The notes: generated by a model from the sequence alone, not told the origin. DNA of 45,672 nucleotides from Limosilactobacillus gastricus DSM 16045 (GCF_001434365.1 NZ_AZFN01000018.1:1-45672), one strand, 5' to 3'. Shown: positions 25,522 to 35,472, counted from the stretch's first letter. A program made the numbers and translations.

Positions 25522-25884
25522 ATGACTGTGAAGATCAAGAATCAATCGGGAATGATTGATATTTCCAATGATGTCATTGCCACAATTGTTGGTGGTGCCG
25601 CAACCGATATTTATGGAGTTGTCGGCATGGCTAGTCGGAAACCAGTTCGAGACGGTTTTAACCAAATTTTAGGTTTAGATAGTTATCATCAAGGGGTCGA
25701 AGTTCGCCAAAATGATGATCAAATCGATGTGGAAGTCAACATTATTGTGAGCTATGGAACCAAGATTTCCGAAGTTTCCAAAAGTGTTCAATCACAAGTT
25801 AAGTATAATTTAAAATCAATGCTTGGAATTACTGCCGATGAGGTGAACGTCTTTGTTCAAGGGGTTCGCGTGGCTGGTGAGTAG
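25522..25884 (+). CDS. yloU: Asp23/Gls24-family protein YloU
   Basis: This 120-residue protein is a second Asp23/Gls24-family member in the window (compare yqhY). It has ISNDVIATIVGGAATDIYGVVGMAS, VEVNIIVSYGTKISEVSKSVQ and VNVFVQGV. YloU always precedes the DAK-domain protein in Bacilli and may act with it in lipid or envelope homeostasis. SD GAAGGAGG. The fakA SD begins nine bases after the stop. Confidence 0.92.
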   Translation: MTVKIKNQSGMIDISNDVIATIVGGAATDIYGVVGMASRKPVRDGFNQILGLDSYHQGVEVRQNDDQIDVEVNIIVSYGTKISEVSKSVQSQVKYNLKSMLGITADEVNVFVQGVRVAGE

Positions 25885-25906
25885 TGGCAAGCGGGAGGAA
25901 AGAAAT

Positions 25907-27595
25907 TTGTCAGTTACAGAAATTACCAACTTAGAGTTTGGTCAGATGGTGCAAGCCGCTGCGGCGAAATTAAATAATCAAGCCGAATTTATCAATTCAT
26001 TAAACGTATTTCCGGTGCCTGATGGTGATACGGGAACTAATATGAGTATGTCAATGGCTAGTGGGGCTAAGTATGAACGGGAATCAACTAGTGACCAGGT
26101 TGGGGTCTTGGCAGCAGCTTTAGCTAAAGGTTTATTGATGGGGGCTCGGGGAAATTCGGGAGTGATTTTATCGCAAATTTTTCGTGGTTTCTCCAAAGGA
26201 TGCGAAGGTAAAGCCACTCTAAGTCCTGCTGATTTTGTGAATGCTTATGCCAATGGAGCCCAGACGGCATATAAGGCCGTGATGAAACCGACGGAAGGGA
26301 CGATTTTAACCGTGGTCCGGGAATCAGCTCAAGCTGGTCTAGATGCCATTAAGGCTGGAGATACTGATTTAGCGGTCATTATGAAAAAAATTGTTGATGT
26401 TGCGGATACTGCCTTGGCCAAGACGCCGGATTTGTTACCGGTTTTGAAAGAAGTTGGAGTGGTTGACTCTGGTGGTCAAGGATTGGATTTTGTGCTTCAT
26501 GCCTTCTATGAAGCTTTGACCGGTGAAGTAATTGATGAAATCAAACCCGACAATGCTCAAATTGAAGAAATGATTAATGTACAACACCATCAATCGGCTC
26601 AAGGAAAGCTCAATCCAGAAGATATTGAATTTGGTTATTGTACCCAAATGATGGTCCGAATTGGCCATGGTAATAGTGTCACTAAGCAATTCGATTATGA
26701 AGAGTTTTACAATTATCTGGCAGGAATGGGCGATAGCCTACTAGTTATTAACGATGATGAAGTGGTTAAAGTTCATGTGCATACTGAACATCCGGACCAA
26801 GTTTTAGGGTGGGGGTTGCAGTTTGGAGACTTACAAACCATTAAAATCGATAACATGCGTTGGCAACAAGAAGAGATCATGCAAAATGATGATCAAGTTA
26901 CGTCTCCGTTGAATGATAAACCAGCTGAAGAACCAGTCACTGAAACAGCGGTGATTGCAGTTTCTTCTGGAGATGGAATTTCTAAACTATTCCAAAGTCT
27001 GGGAGTTACCAAGATTATTGCTGGTGGTCAAACCATGAATCCAAGTATCCAAGATTTGACAGATGCAATTAACCAGAGCGGGGCTAAGCAGGCGATTGTT
27101 TTACCAAACAACAGTAATATCTTTATGGCAGCTGATCAAGCGGCCGAAGTTGCTGACATTCCAACCGTCGTAGTTCATGCCAAGACGATTGCTCAAGGAA
27201 TGAGTGCCTTATTGGAATATAATCCAGATGCAGACTTAGATGCTAATCATGATGCCATGGAAGGTAACTTATCATTAGTAAAGAGTGGGGAAGTTACTAA
27301 TGCCGTTCGCGACACCACTATTGATGGTCAAGCAATTAAAAAAGATGATTACATGGGAATCGTGGATGGTAAGATTGTGGTAACTATGCCAACGGTAGCT
27401 GAAGCAGCGATTGCTATGGTTAAGGAAATGTTAGATGACGAAAGTGAAATCGTGACCATTCTTTACGGACAAGATGGTTCATCTGAAGTGGCCGAACAGA
27501 TTGAAGCAGCAATTGAAGAAATCGACGATGAAGTCGAAGTTCAAATCTATGAAGGGGACCAACCGGTTTACCCTTACTTAATTTCAGTTGAATAG
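25907..27595 (+). CDS. fakA: Fatty acid kinase catalytic subunit FakA (YloV, DAK2 domain)
   Basis: This 562-residue protein phosphorylates exogenous fatty acids held by FakB. The N-terminal DhaL/DAK2 domain (1-200) has NVFPVPDGDTGTNM, with Asp residues for ATP-magnesium, and ARGNSGVILSQIFRGF. A middle domain with YCTQMMVRIG and VHVHTEHP and a C-terminal DegV-like region follow. TTG 25907 is chosen because GGGAGG lies eight bases upstream and the protein then begins near the family norm; the open frame extends up into yloU without an SD. No fakB is in the window. Confidence 0.93.
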   Translation: MSVTEITNLEFGQMVQAAAAKLNNQAEFINSLNVFPVPDGDTGTNMSMSMASGAKYERESTSDQVGVLAAALAKGLLMGARGNSGVILSQIFRGFSKGCEGKATLSPADFVNAYANGAQTAYKAVMKPTEGTILTVVRESAQAGLDAIKAGDTDLAVIMKKIVDVADTALAKTPDLLPVLKEVGVVDSGGQGLDFVLHAFYEALTGEVIDEIKPDNAQIEEMINVQHHQSAQGKLNPEDIEFGYCTQMMVRIGHGNSVTKQFDYEEFYNYLAGMGDSLLVINDDEVVKVHVHTEHPDQVLGWGLQFGDLQTIKIDNMRWQQEEIMQNDDQVTSPLNDKPAEEPVTETAVIAVSSGDGISKLFQSLGVTKIIAGGQTMNPSIQDLTDAINQSGAKQAIVLPNNSNIFMAADQAAEVADIPTVVVHAKTIAQGMSALLEYNPDADLDANHDAMEGNLSLVKSGEVTNAVRDTTIDGQAIKKDDYMGIVDGKIVVTMPTVAEAAIAMVKEMLDDESEIVTILYGQDGSSEVAEQIEAAIEEIDDEVEVQIYEGDQPVYPYLISVE

Positions 27596-27605
27596 TTTGC
27601 TGTTG

Positions 27606-27642
27606 ACCTTCAAAGCTTTTTGTAAGCCTTGAAGGTTTCTTG
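27606..27642 (+). terminator. Intrinsic terminator between fakA and recG
   Basis: ACCTTCAA (27606-27613) and TTGAAGGT (27629-27636) form eight pairs, extended inward by GC/GC next to one unpaired base on each strand, then TTTCTTGT. Confidence 0.8.
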
Positions 27643-27681
27643 TCGCTAAAGAATCAATATATCTTTGGAAAGGAGGTTAAC

Positions 27682-29718
27682 ATGTTAAGTTTACAAGACA
27701 GTGTTGGAAAGCTAAAAGGAGTCGGTCCCAAGATGGGCGAAAATTTAGCATCCTTAGACATTCTGACCGTTGAAGACCTGTTAACCTATTTTCCATCGCG
27801 TTATGATGAAATTACGCCGATTAACTTGGAAGATGCCAAAGATAAACAACGAATTACCGTAAAGGGGACTGTGATATCCGAACCGATGATGTCACGCTTT
27901 GGGTATCGCCGCTCTCGGTTGAGTTTTCGAATAATGGTCGGTCAGGGCGTGGCGCAGGTAACCTTTTTTAATCAACCCTATCTAGCCAAATCCGTTCAAA
28001 TTAATACTGATGTGACAGTGATGGGAACCTGGGATCAATCCCGTAACGAAATCAAGGGGACTAAACTTTTAACTAGTAATCCCAATGAAGAAAAAGGGAT
28101 GGGCGCCATTTATCCGGCTAATAAACATATCAAGCAAGCCACAATTCGTAAATTAATCCGACAGGCTTATGACCAATATCAACGGGTAATTGCGACCTTA
28201 TTACCAATTTCCTTGCGTCAACGCTATCAATTGATGGAACGACGGGAAATGATTAAACAACTTCATTTTCCTGACAATCGTGAAATGGCAAAATTAGCGC
28301 AACGAACAGCAGCCTATGAAGAATTCTTCTTATTCCAATTACGGTTACAAGCCCTGCGAAGAGCCCATCGCCAAGAGAATGGCATTCAAATTCTTTATGA
28401 TAATGAAGAGCTTCGTGAATTTATCCGGACGATTCCCTTTGAGCTAACGAGTGCCCAAAAACGGGTGGTAAACGAAATTTGTCGGGATTTACGGAGACCA
28501 TATCAGATGAACCGGCTCTTGCAAGGGGATGTTGGTTCCGGAAAAACGATTGTGGCGGGGATCGCAATTTATGCTGCGATTTCGACTGGTTATCAAGTGG
28601 CAATGATGGCGCCAACCGAAATCTTAGCCGAACAACACGCCGAAAAATTAGCGAGAACCTTTAGCGGAACGCATGTCAATGTGGCCCTGTTGACTGGGTC
28701 TATGAAGGCAAAGCAACATCAGGAATTATTAAATCAAATTGAAAATGGCTCTGTAAATCTAATTATCGGCACGCATGCGTTAATTCAAGAGAAGGTTGAC
28801 TATGCTAATCTCGGTTTAGCAATCATTGATGAACAACACCGGTTTGGAGTTAAGCAGCGGCAAGCGCTACGGGAAAAGGGCGATCATCCCGATATATTAG
28901 CGATGACTGCTACTCCCATTCCGCGAACCTTAGCTATTACCGCCTATGGGGAGATGGATGTATCAATTATCGATGAATTACCAGCAGGACGACAACCAAT
29001 TAAAACGACCTGGTTGCGGGAAAAGCAACTAGATCAAGCCGTTAACTTCTTAAAAGGTCAACTGGAACAGGGAGCACAAGCTTACATCGTTAGTCCTTTA
29101 ATTGAGGAGTCAGAAAGTCTTGACGTTCAAAATGCGACGGCGTTAGCAGAACAATACCAACAGCGGTTTGCCCCTCACTACCAAATTGGACTCTTACACG
29201 GCCGGATGACGAATGAAGAAAAGTCTGCGGTTATGCAAGACTTTCAAGATGGTAAATTACAGGTCTTAGTATCCACGACCGTTATTGAGGTTGGGGTTGA
29301 TAATCCCAATGCAACTGTGATGATGATTTATAATGCGGATCGCTTTGGCCTAGCGCAGCTTCATCAGCTACGGGGACGTGTGGGTCGAGGAAGCCGTCAG
29401 AGCTATTGTCTATTAGTTGCTGATCCCAAGACCGACGAGGGAACGGCGCGAATGGAAACGATGGTGGCAACGACGGATGGTTTCGTGGTTGCCCAACGTG
29501 ATTTAGAATTGCGAGGATCTGGCGATGTGCTAGGAAGTCGTCAGTCTGGAGTCCCTGAATTTAAAGTCGGTGACCCGGTGGCTGATTTAAAAATGTTACA
29601 AATTGCACGTTCAGATGCCGGGAATTTGTTAAATGAACCTGGCTGGGATGAGAAAGCTGAAAATCAACCCTTAGTCTTATATTTAAAACGACATCAATTA
29701 GCAACACACTTTGATTGA
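27682..29718 (+). CDS. recG: ATP-dependent DNA helicase RecG
   Basis: This 678-residue branch-migration helicase rescues stalled forks. It has an N-terminal wedge/OB domain (1-230, KGVGPKMGENL, FPSRYDE), then the SF2 motor: Walker A GDVGSGKTIVA near 282, IDEQHRFGV, MTATPIPRTLA, and the C-terminal RGRVGRG and ERDLELRGSGD-like AQRDLELRGSGDVLG blocks. ATG 27682 is chosen for its SD AAAGGAGG; a longer frame from 27640 would start inside the fakA terminator. Confidence 0.96.
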   Translation: MLSLQDSVGKLKGVGPKMGENLASLDILTVEDLLTYFPSRYDEITPINLEDAKDKQRITVKGTVISEPMMSRFGYRRSRLSFRIMVGQGVAQVTFFNQPYLAKSVQINTDVTVMGTWDQSRNEIKGTKLLTSNPNEEKGMGAIYPANKHIKQATIRKLIRQAYDQYQRVIATLLPISLRQRYQLMERREMIKQLHFPDNREMAKLAQRTAAYEEFFLFQLRLQALRRAHRQENGIQILYDNEELREFIRTIPFELTSAQKRVVNEICRDLRRPYQMNRLLQGDVGSGKTIVAGIAIYAAISTGYQVAMMAPTEILAEQHAEKLARTFSGTHVNVALLTGSMKAKQHQELLNQIENGSVNLIIGTHALIQEKVDYANLGLAIIDEQHRFGVKQRQALREKGDHPDILAMTATPIPRTLAITAYGEMDVSIIDELPAGRQPIKTTWLREKQLDQAVNFLKGQLEQGAQAYIVSPLIEESESLDVQNATALAEQYQQRFAPHYQIGLLHGRMTNEEKSAVMQDFQDGKLQVLVSTTVIEVGVDNPNATVMMIYNADRFGLAQLHQLRGRVGRGSRQSYCLLVADPKTDEGTARMETMVATTDGFVVAQRDLELRGSGDVLGSRQSGVPEFKVGDPVADLKMLQIARSDAGNLLNEPGWDEKAENQPLVLYLKRHQLATHFD

Positions 29719-29734
29719 ATGAGGATAATAATTT

Positions 29735-30760
29735 ATGAAAATTGCAGTAGATGCGATGGGTGGCGACCAGGCCCCTCAAGTGGTAGTAGCGGGAGTTGAA
29801 CAAGCGCGGGATTTATATCCCGAACTTGAATTTGATCTGTATGGAGATCCCCAACAGGTGACCCCATTAATTCAGGATTCAACTCGTTTAAAAATTGTAC
29901 CAACCAGTGAAATTATCGAAATGGGTGAAGAGCCCGTTCGCGCCATCCGGAAGAAGAAGGATTCTTCAATTGTACAAGCCGCAACAGCTGTTAAAGAAGG
30001 ACGTGCCGATGCCTTTTTCTCAGCGGGTAATACGGGAGCCATTTTAGCAGCGGGGCTTTTGATTGTTGGTCGAATTAAAGGAATTGATCGACCTGGCCTG
30101 ACAAGTATTTTGCCCGTTACCCAACCTGGTAGCGATCAAACGAGATTTGTTTATTTAGATACTGGTGCTAATGCTGAATCTAAGACGAAGAACCTGCTCC
30201 AGTATGCGATCATGGGTAAATTTTATGCCGAAAACGTTTTAAAAGTAGCTAATCCCCGGGTTGCCTTATTGAATAATGGTGCTGAGGAGGATAAGGGGGA
30301 TAGTTTCCACAAAGAAGTTCATCAAATGCTTAAACAAAGTGCTGACTTAAACTTTGTAGGAAATGTCGAAGCTGGCGATCTCTTATATGGGAAAGCTGAT
30401 GTGATTGTCTCGGATGGCTGGACAGCTAATGCTGCTCTCAAAGCGACTGAGGGGACTGCCAAAATGTTTATGAACCTCATTAAAGATGGGGTTAAGCAAG
30501 GTGGTTGGCGGGCCTTATTGGGAGCGTGGTTACTCAAACCGGCCTTAAAACGGATTAAAAATCAGATGAGTACGTCAACTTATGGGGGCGCCGTCCTCTT
30601 AGGGCTAAAAGCACCGGTAGTTAAAACCCATGGTTCATCTGATGCAGAAGCCATAAAAAATACCATTGTCCAGATTAAACAAATGATCGATGTCAATTTA
30701 ATTGACCAAACGGTTGATTACTTTAGTGCCGATCAAAGCAGAGAAAAGTTGGACAATTAG
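29735..30760 (+). CDS. plsX: Phosphate acyltransferase PlsX
   Basis: This 341-residue enzyme makes acyl-phosphate from acyl-ACP, the first step of phospholipid synthesis with PlsY. Family blocks: MKIAVDAMGGDQAP, FFSAGNTGAILA, RFVYLDTGANAE, LLNNGAEEDKG and VSDGWTANAALKATEG. It precedes acpP, so enzyme and acyl carrier are co-located. A short hairpin (ATTAGG/CCTAAT, 30756-30773) spans its stop codon; no T tract follows, so it is not a normal terminator. Confidence 0.96.
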   Translation: MKIAVDAMGGDQAPQVVVAGVEQARDLYPELEFDLYGDPQQVTPLIQDSTRLKIVPTSEIIEMGEEPVRAIRKKKDSSIVQAATAVKEGRADAFFSAGNTGAILAAGLLIVGRIKGIDRPGLTSILPVTQPGSDQTRFVYLDTGANAESKTKNLLQYAIMGKFYAENVLKVANPRVALLNNGAEEDKGDSFHKEVHQMLKQSADLNFVGNVEAGDLLYGKADVIVSDGWTANAALKATEGTAKMFMNLIKDGVKQGGWRALLGAWLLKPALKRIKNQMSTSTYGGAVLLGLKAPVVKTHGSSDAEAIKNTIVQIKQMIDVNLIDQTVDYFSADQSREKLDN

Positions 30761-30813
30761 GCGAAAACCTAATAGAATTAAGTCGTTACAATAATTAAAG
30801 AGGTTGATTTAGA

Positions 30814-31056
30814 ATGGATAGAGCTGAAGTATTTAAAAAGGTTTCAGCAATCGTTGCCGACCACTTCGAAGTTGATCGGGCGAAGATTACCGATAATTTA
30901 AATTTACGTACAGATTTAAATGCTGATTCTATTGATTTTGTTGAATTTGTTCTTGAAGTTGAGGATACTTTTGGCGCAACCATTGATGATGACGATGCCG
31001 AGCAACTGAGCACCATTGGGGAAGTGGTTGATTATATCGTTAGTCATCAAAACTAA
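30814..31056 (+). CDS. acpP: Acyl carrier protein
   Basis: This 80-residue acidic helical protein has the phosphopantetheine attachment serine at S39 in LNADSIDFVEFVLEVE. Most ACPs read DSLD at this site, so DSID is a mild variant. It carries acyl chains for PlsX and fatty acid synthesis. Lactobacilli often have another acpP in the fab cluster. SD AAGAGG. A possible -10 TACAAT lies at about 30787. A terminator hairpin follows the stop. Confidence 0.94.
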   Translation: MDRAEVFKKVSAIVADHFEVDRAKITDNLNLRTDLNADSIDFVEFVLEVEDTFGATIDDDDAEQLSTIGEVVDYIVSHQN

Positions 31057-31068
31057 ACACTGCTGTTG

Positions 31069-31104
31069 GGCTGTGATGATGAATTTTTCGTCACAGCCTT
31101 GTTT
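31069..31104 (+). terminator. Terminator-like hairpin after acpP
   Basis: GGCTGTGA (31069-31076) pairs with TCACAGCC (31091-31098) with a partly paired loop. The tail TTGTTT is weak, so it may end transcription only partly. Its CTGTGA/TCACAG core recurs in the next inverted repeat. Confidence 0.6.
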
Positions 31105-31119
31105 AAAAATAGGCTTAGG

Positions 31120-31163
31120 CCTGTGATATGGGATTGTGTCTTTATAGGATTCTATATCACAGG
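31120..31163 (+). promoter_or_regulatory. 15-bp stem-loop in the rnc leader
   Basis: Bases 31120-31134 (CCTGTGATATGGGAT) pair with 31149-31163 (ATTCTATATCACAGG) over 15 consecutive pairs, two of them G-U, with a 14-base loop. It ends 21 bases before the rnc ATG and has no T tract. RNase III genes in E. coli are autoregulated by cleavage of a leader stem, so this is a candidate self-target. Confidence 0.6.
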
Positions 31164-31184
31164 GTTAATCAAGAAAGGATTACT

Positions 31185-31886
31185 ATGATTACCGAATTAA
31201 GTGAATATTTATCCAGTGAGTTTGGCATCCAATTTAAGAATTTTGATCTATTAGCTGAGGCCTTTACCCAAGCTTCGTATGTAAATGAACACCCCAAGGA
31301 GCACTTGAAGTTTTATGAACGAATCGAGTTCTTAGGTGATGCTGTTTTACAGTTGTATGTATCAGAATACATTTATCAACGGTATCCTGAATTACCGCAG
31401 GGGAAATTAACGCGGTTACGGGCGGCCATGGTTCAAGAAAAGAGTTTCGCTGCCTTTGCCCGGGAATGTCATTTTGATCAATATATTCGGCTTGGTAAGG
31501 GTGAAGAAATGGCGGGCGCTCGCAATCGTGACAGCCTTTTGTGTGACATATTCGAATCCTTTATTGGGGCATTATATTTGGATCAAGGTCGCGATGCCGT
31601 TAAAAAGTTTATTGCACGTGTGATTTTTCCTAAGTTGGATCTTGGCTGGTTTGACCATGCTGTTGATAGCAAAACTTCATTGCAGGAATTTTTGCAACGT
31701 GATGGCGATGTTGATATTGAATATCATCTTTTATCGGAGGGTGGAACCGAAAATGCGCCCGAATTCACGGTGAATGTTAGTATGGATGGACAAGTGATTG
31801 GCGAAGGAACTGGTTCATCGAAGAAACACGCAGAAATGGCAGCGGCTCAGGCCGCCTTGAAAAAGCTTCGTCAAGATAAACAGTAG
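31185..31886 (+). CDS. rnc: Ribonuclease III
   Basis: This 233-residue enzyme cuts double-stranded RNA, including rRNA precursors. The catalytic domain (1-155) has the signature ERIEFLGDAVLQLYVSEY and DIFESFIGALYLDQG with the metal-binding Asp/Glu; the dsRNA-binding domain (about 160-230) ends GTGSSKKHAEMAAAQAAL. ATG 31185 is chosen for SD GAAAGGA and the normal N-terminus; the longer frame from 31128 runs through the leader stem. It precedes smc, as in Bacillus. Confidence 0.96.
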   Translation: MITELSEYLSSEFGIQFKNFDLLAEAFTQASYVNEHPKEHLKFYERIEFLGDAVLQLYVSEYIYQRYPELPQGKLTRLRAAMVQEKSFAAFARECHFDQYIRLGKGEEMAGARNRDSLLCDIFESFIGALYLDQGRDAVKKFIARVIFPKLDLGWFDHAVDSKTSLQEFLQRDGDVDIEYHLLSEGGTENAPEFTVNVSMDGQVIGEGTGSSKKHAEMAAAQAALKKLRQDKQ

Positions 31887-31895
31887 GACAACGCG

Positions 31896-34800
31896 ATGCG
31901 ATTATTATCTTTAGAGATTGAAGGGTTTAAATCCTTCGCGCAGAAAACAAAAATCGAATTCCAGCCGGGCATGAATGGGATTATTGGTCCTAATGGGAGT
32001 GGTAAAAGTAATATTATTGAAGCCATTCGGTGGGTAATGGGGGAGCAATCCGCGAAAACCTTACGGGGTGACAAGATGGCGGATGTAATTTTTAATGGTT
32101 CGACTGATCGTAAACCCTTGAATCGAGCCCAAGTCAAGATTACCTTTGATAATAGTGATCATTATCTCCAAAGTGAATTTACGGAATTAACTGTTACCCG
32201 TCGGTTATACCGGAATGGGGATAGTGAATATCTGATTAATGACCACGCGGTACGCTTGAAAGATATTGTGGAATTATTTATGGACTCAGGGATTGGCCGT
32301 GAGTCTTTTTCCATTATTTCACAAGGCCGCGTGGCCGAAATTTTCAATGGTAAACCGAGTGATCGTCGGACGGTGATTGAAGATGTAGCGGGGGTTTCAA
32401 AATATAAGCAGAATAAGCAGGTGGCTGAGAAACGCTTGGCCGAAACCAATGACAATCTAAATCGGGTTAATGATATTATTACAGAAATTAAGGACCGGTT
32501 GGAGCCTTTAGCTGAGCAGAGTGCGTTAGCCCAGGATTACTTAGAACAAAAAACTCGCTTAGACCTTTTAGATCGGACCCAAACAGTGCGGTCAATTTTG
32601 ACTAAACGCCAGCAATTGGGGACCGTACAAGATCAATTAGCCCATGCTAAAGCAACATCAGATCATTACGAAACGGAAACTAAAAGTGCGAATGAACATT
32701 TATTAGTTCTACGTGAAACTTATCAACGCCAATTAAAGGCCAAGGATGAACATCAACAACAGGTTCTTTCGCTAACGGAATTAATTGCCAAGTTGAATGG
32801 GGAACAATCCTTATCTTCAGTCCGACAAGAACAACGCGAACAAGAGATTAGTCGTCTTCAAACGGCGATTCATTCATTAAAGGATCAGATTGCTGCTTTA
32901 CAAAAGAAGCTAGGTCAAGATCAGGAGACTATTACCAAGCAAAGTCAGCAGTTAGCCAATGATCAAGTCGCTTTAAAAGCAGCTCAATCATTGAGTGCAA
33001 GGGAACAGGTGGCCCAATTAGAGTCGGAGATTGAAACAAAACGCTCACAATTAGTTGATTTAATGCAAGAGCAAACCTCTGTACAGAATCAACAGCAATT
33101 CTTAAAACGGAATCATCAACGTGATAGTGATCAACAGGCGCAAGCTGATACAGATTTAAAAAATTTACAGGAGCAATATGAAGAAGCTAATCGGAAAGCC
33201 CAAGCGCAACACCAACAAGTGGCGGCTAGCCAAGCAAAATTAGACCAAATCAGTGCTAAATTACAAGCGGAACAAGCCCAAGCGCAAACCATTCAGCAAC
33301 GCTATGAACAAATTTCTCAGCAGTGGTATCAAGCCCTGGGTGAGGTAAAATCAGCTCAAAATCGAATTCAAGGATTTCGTTCCATGGCGGCTGATTATAC
33401 TGGCTATTATCAAGGGGTTCAATATGTTTTAAAGAATCGGCAGCACTTTTCCGGCCTTTTTGGTTCTGTGAGTGAATTAATTCAGGTGGCGCCTCAATAT
33501 ACTACGGCGATCGAAACGGTTCTAGGCGGACAATTGCAACAATTAGTTGTTGATACTCAAGCTACCGGGAAAGCGATTATTAACTTCTTAGTTCAACAAC
33601 GAGCTGGCCGGGTGACAATTCTACCAATGGATAACTTACGACCAGGTTGGACACCTAAGAGTATACAACAAGTCCAAACTTTACCTGGTTTCATCGGCCA
33701 GGCTAGTGAATTGATTCAATATCAAGACCAATATAAAGGTGTTGTGGCCCACCTTTTATCGACAACGGTCGTGGCTGACAACTTAGACCATGCGACAACG
33801 ATTGCCAAAGCGGGTCAACACCAATTGCGGGTCGTGACCCTCGATGGTCAATTGATCAATGCGAGTGGAGCGATGACGGGAGGAGCTAACCGGCGACAAC
33901 GGACTGGTTTGCTTCAGCAAAAAGAGCAGTTAGCGCAACTTGAAACGGTTTTGAAAAAAACGCAAGCAAATGCAAGTGAATTGGAACATCAGGTTCAAAG
34001 TATCCAAACCGCTCGTGAACAAAATCAAGCTGTGCTAACCAAGCTTCAAGAAGAGCAAAATCAATTGCAAAATGCGCATCAAACTTTAGTTACCGAAGCG
34101 CAAGTGAGCGCCAATGAGTTGACGAGTTTGAAACGCCAATTGACAAGTTTAGAATTTACGGTCAACCAACAAAATAGTCAGAGTCAAAATTATCAAAGTC
34201 AACTTGAACAATTAGACCAAGACTACGCGCGACTTAGTCAAGAGATTACGGATCATCAAACAGCCATTCAACAGATGAAGGATCAGATTAATGATCTGCA
34301 GCAAAATGCTAATAGCCAAGCGGAACGGATTCAAGATTTGATGCAAAGGACGGCAGTTGGTCAGGAACGATTGAATCAATTGAAGAGTCAGCAAAATGTT
34401 GATCAAGTCCAATTGGCCGATTATGAACAAAGTCAAGCTGATTATCAAAACCAGTTGGATCAATTAGAATCATCAGTTCAAGCACAAGCCGATGAAGTCG
34501 AAAATAGCCAAGCGGCATTACAAAAAGCGACAGTGGAATTAACAGACCAACAAGCTCTAGTTGAAAAATTATCAATGGAAACTGATGCGATGGCTGAGCA
34601 AATTGAGAACGAAACGACTCAATTAGATCGGCTGCAAGGTTTACAACGGGTGGCAATGAATGAATTATCAACCTTAAGTGGTCAACAAGCTAAACTAGAA
34701 GCCCAAATTGACCAAGGTTTAAATCGATTAAGCGAACGCTATAGTATGTCCTTAACCGATGCTCAAGCCAACTTAAGTGAATTAGATGATGATGAATTAG

Positions 34801-35462
34801 CTCGCCAGATCAAGTTATTAAATCGAGGAATTGCTGAATTAGGAGAAGTTAATACGGCATCGATTGCGGAATATGAAGAAGTGAAGACGCGCTATGATTT
34901 CTTAGCTAGTCAACAGGCGGATCTCTTGGAATCACGGGCGCAATTAGATGCCACCATGAGTGAAATGGATCGGGAAGTGGCTACGCGGTTTATAAAGACT
35001 TTTGAAGAAGTTTCGACAGCCTTTTCCGCTACATTCAAACAGATTTTTGCTGGTGGGAGTGCGAAGCTAGTATTAACTGATCCGGATGAACCTTTGACAA
35101 CCGGGGTTGATATTATCGCGCAACCGCCTGGAAAGCGTAATCAAAACCTCAGTCTTTTGTCGGGTGGGGAACAAGCTTTGACGGCCATTACCCTTTTATT
35201 TGCGATTATCCAAGTGCGTCCGGTCCCATTTGCCATTTTAGATGAGCCAGAAGCTGCCTTGGATGCGGTCAATGTGGACCGGTTTGCTAATTATCTAAGT
35301 CATTTTGGCGATGATGGCCCGCAATTTATCGTCATAACCCACCGTAAAGGGACGATGATGAATGCCAACATTTTGTATGGGGTCACCATGCAAGAATCTG
35401 GGGTTTCACGGATGGTTGCCGTGGATATTGATGAAACTTTAGGACAACACCAAGCAGAATAG
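31896..35462 (+). CDS. smc: Chromosome segregation ATPase SMC
   Basis: This 1188-residue condensin subunit works with ScpA/ScpB to organise the chromosome. The N-terminal head has P-loop GPNGSGKSN (31-39). Two long Gln-rich coiled coils (about 170-510 and 670-1010) flank the hinge (about 515-660, with FSGLFGSVSELIQV and SGAMTGGANRR). The C-terminal head has signature LSLLSGGEQALTAI and Walker B FAILDEPEAALD. It sits between rnc and ftsY in the canonical order. Confidence 0.97.
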   Translation: MRLLSLEIEGFKSFAQKTKIEFQPGMNGIIGPNGSGKSNIIEAIRWVMGEQSAKTLRGDKMADVIFNGSTDRKPLNRAQVKITFDNSDHYLQSEFTELTVTRRLYRNGDSEYLINDHAVRLKDIVELFMDSGIGRESFSIISQGRVAEIFNGKPSDRRTVIEDVAGVSKYKQNKQVAEKRLAETNDNLNRVNDIITEIKDRLEPLAEQSALAQDYLEQKTRLDLLDRTQTVRSILTKRQQLGTVQDQLAHAKATSDHYETETKSANEHLLVLRETYQRQLKAKDEHQQQVLSLTELIAKLNGEQSLSSVRQEQREQEISRLQTAIHSLKDQIAALQKKLGQDQETITKQSQQLANDQVALKAAQSLSAREQVAQLESEIETKRSQLVDLMQEQTSVQNQQQFLKRNHQRDSDQQAQADTDLKNLQEQYEEANRKAQAQHQQVAASQAKLDQISAKLQAEQAQAQTIQQRYEQISQQWYQALGEVKSAQNRIQGFRSMAADYTGYYQGVQYVLKNRQHFSGLFGSVSELIQVAPQYTTAIETVLGGQLQQLVVDTQATGKAIINFLVQQRAGRVTILPMDNLRPGWTPKSIQQVQTLPGFIGQASELIQYQDQYKGVVAHLLSTTVVADNLDHATTIAKAGQHQLRVVTLDGQLINASGAMTGGANRRQRTGLLQQKEQLAQLETVLKKTQANASELEHQVQSIQTAREQNQAVLTKLQEEQNQLQNAHQTLVTEAQVSANELTSLKRQLTSLEFTVNQQNSQSQNYQSQLEQLDQDYARLSQEITDHQTAIQQMKDQINDLQQNANSQAERIQDLMQRTAVGQERLNQLKSQQNVDQVQLADYEQSQADYQNQLDQLESSVQAQADEVENSQAALQKATVELTDQQALVEKLSMETDAMAEQIENETTQLDRLQGLQRVAMNELSTLSGQQAKLEAQIDQGLNRLSERYSMSLTDAQANLSELDDDELARQIKLLNRGIAELGEVNTASIAEYEEVKTRYDFLASQQADLLESRAQLDATMSEMDREVATRFIKTFEEVSTAFSATFKQIFAGGSAKLVLTDPDEPLTTGVDIIAQPPGKRNQNLSLLSGGEQALTAITLLFAIIQVRPVPFAILDEPEAALDAVNVDRFANYLSHFGDDGPQFIVITHRKGTMMNANILYGVTMQESGVSRMVAVDIDETLGQHQAE

Positions 35463-35472
35463 GAGAAAAACG

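Noticed and set aside
31069-31163. TGTGA...TCACA arms before rnc as CRP/Fnr-type operators
   Set aside because: The spacings (14 and 30 bases) do not match the N6 spacing of such sites; RNA stems explain the arms better.
31128-31184. Longer N-terminus for RNase III
   Set aside because: The frame runs through the leader stem, lacks an SD and gives residues unlike RNase III.
32650-34900. Repetitive CAA/CAG-rich DNA within smc as a repeat array
   Set aside because: It encodes the Gln-rich coiled coil in one frame; no uniform repeat unit or spacer pattern is present, so it is not CRISPR-like.
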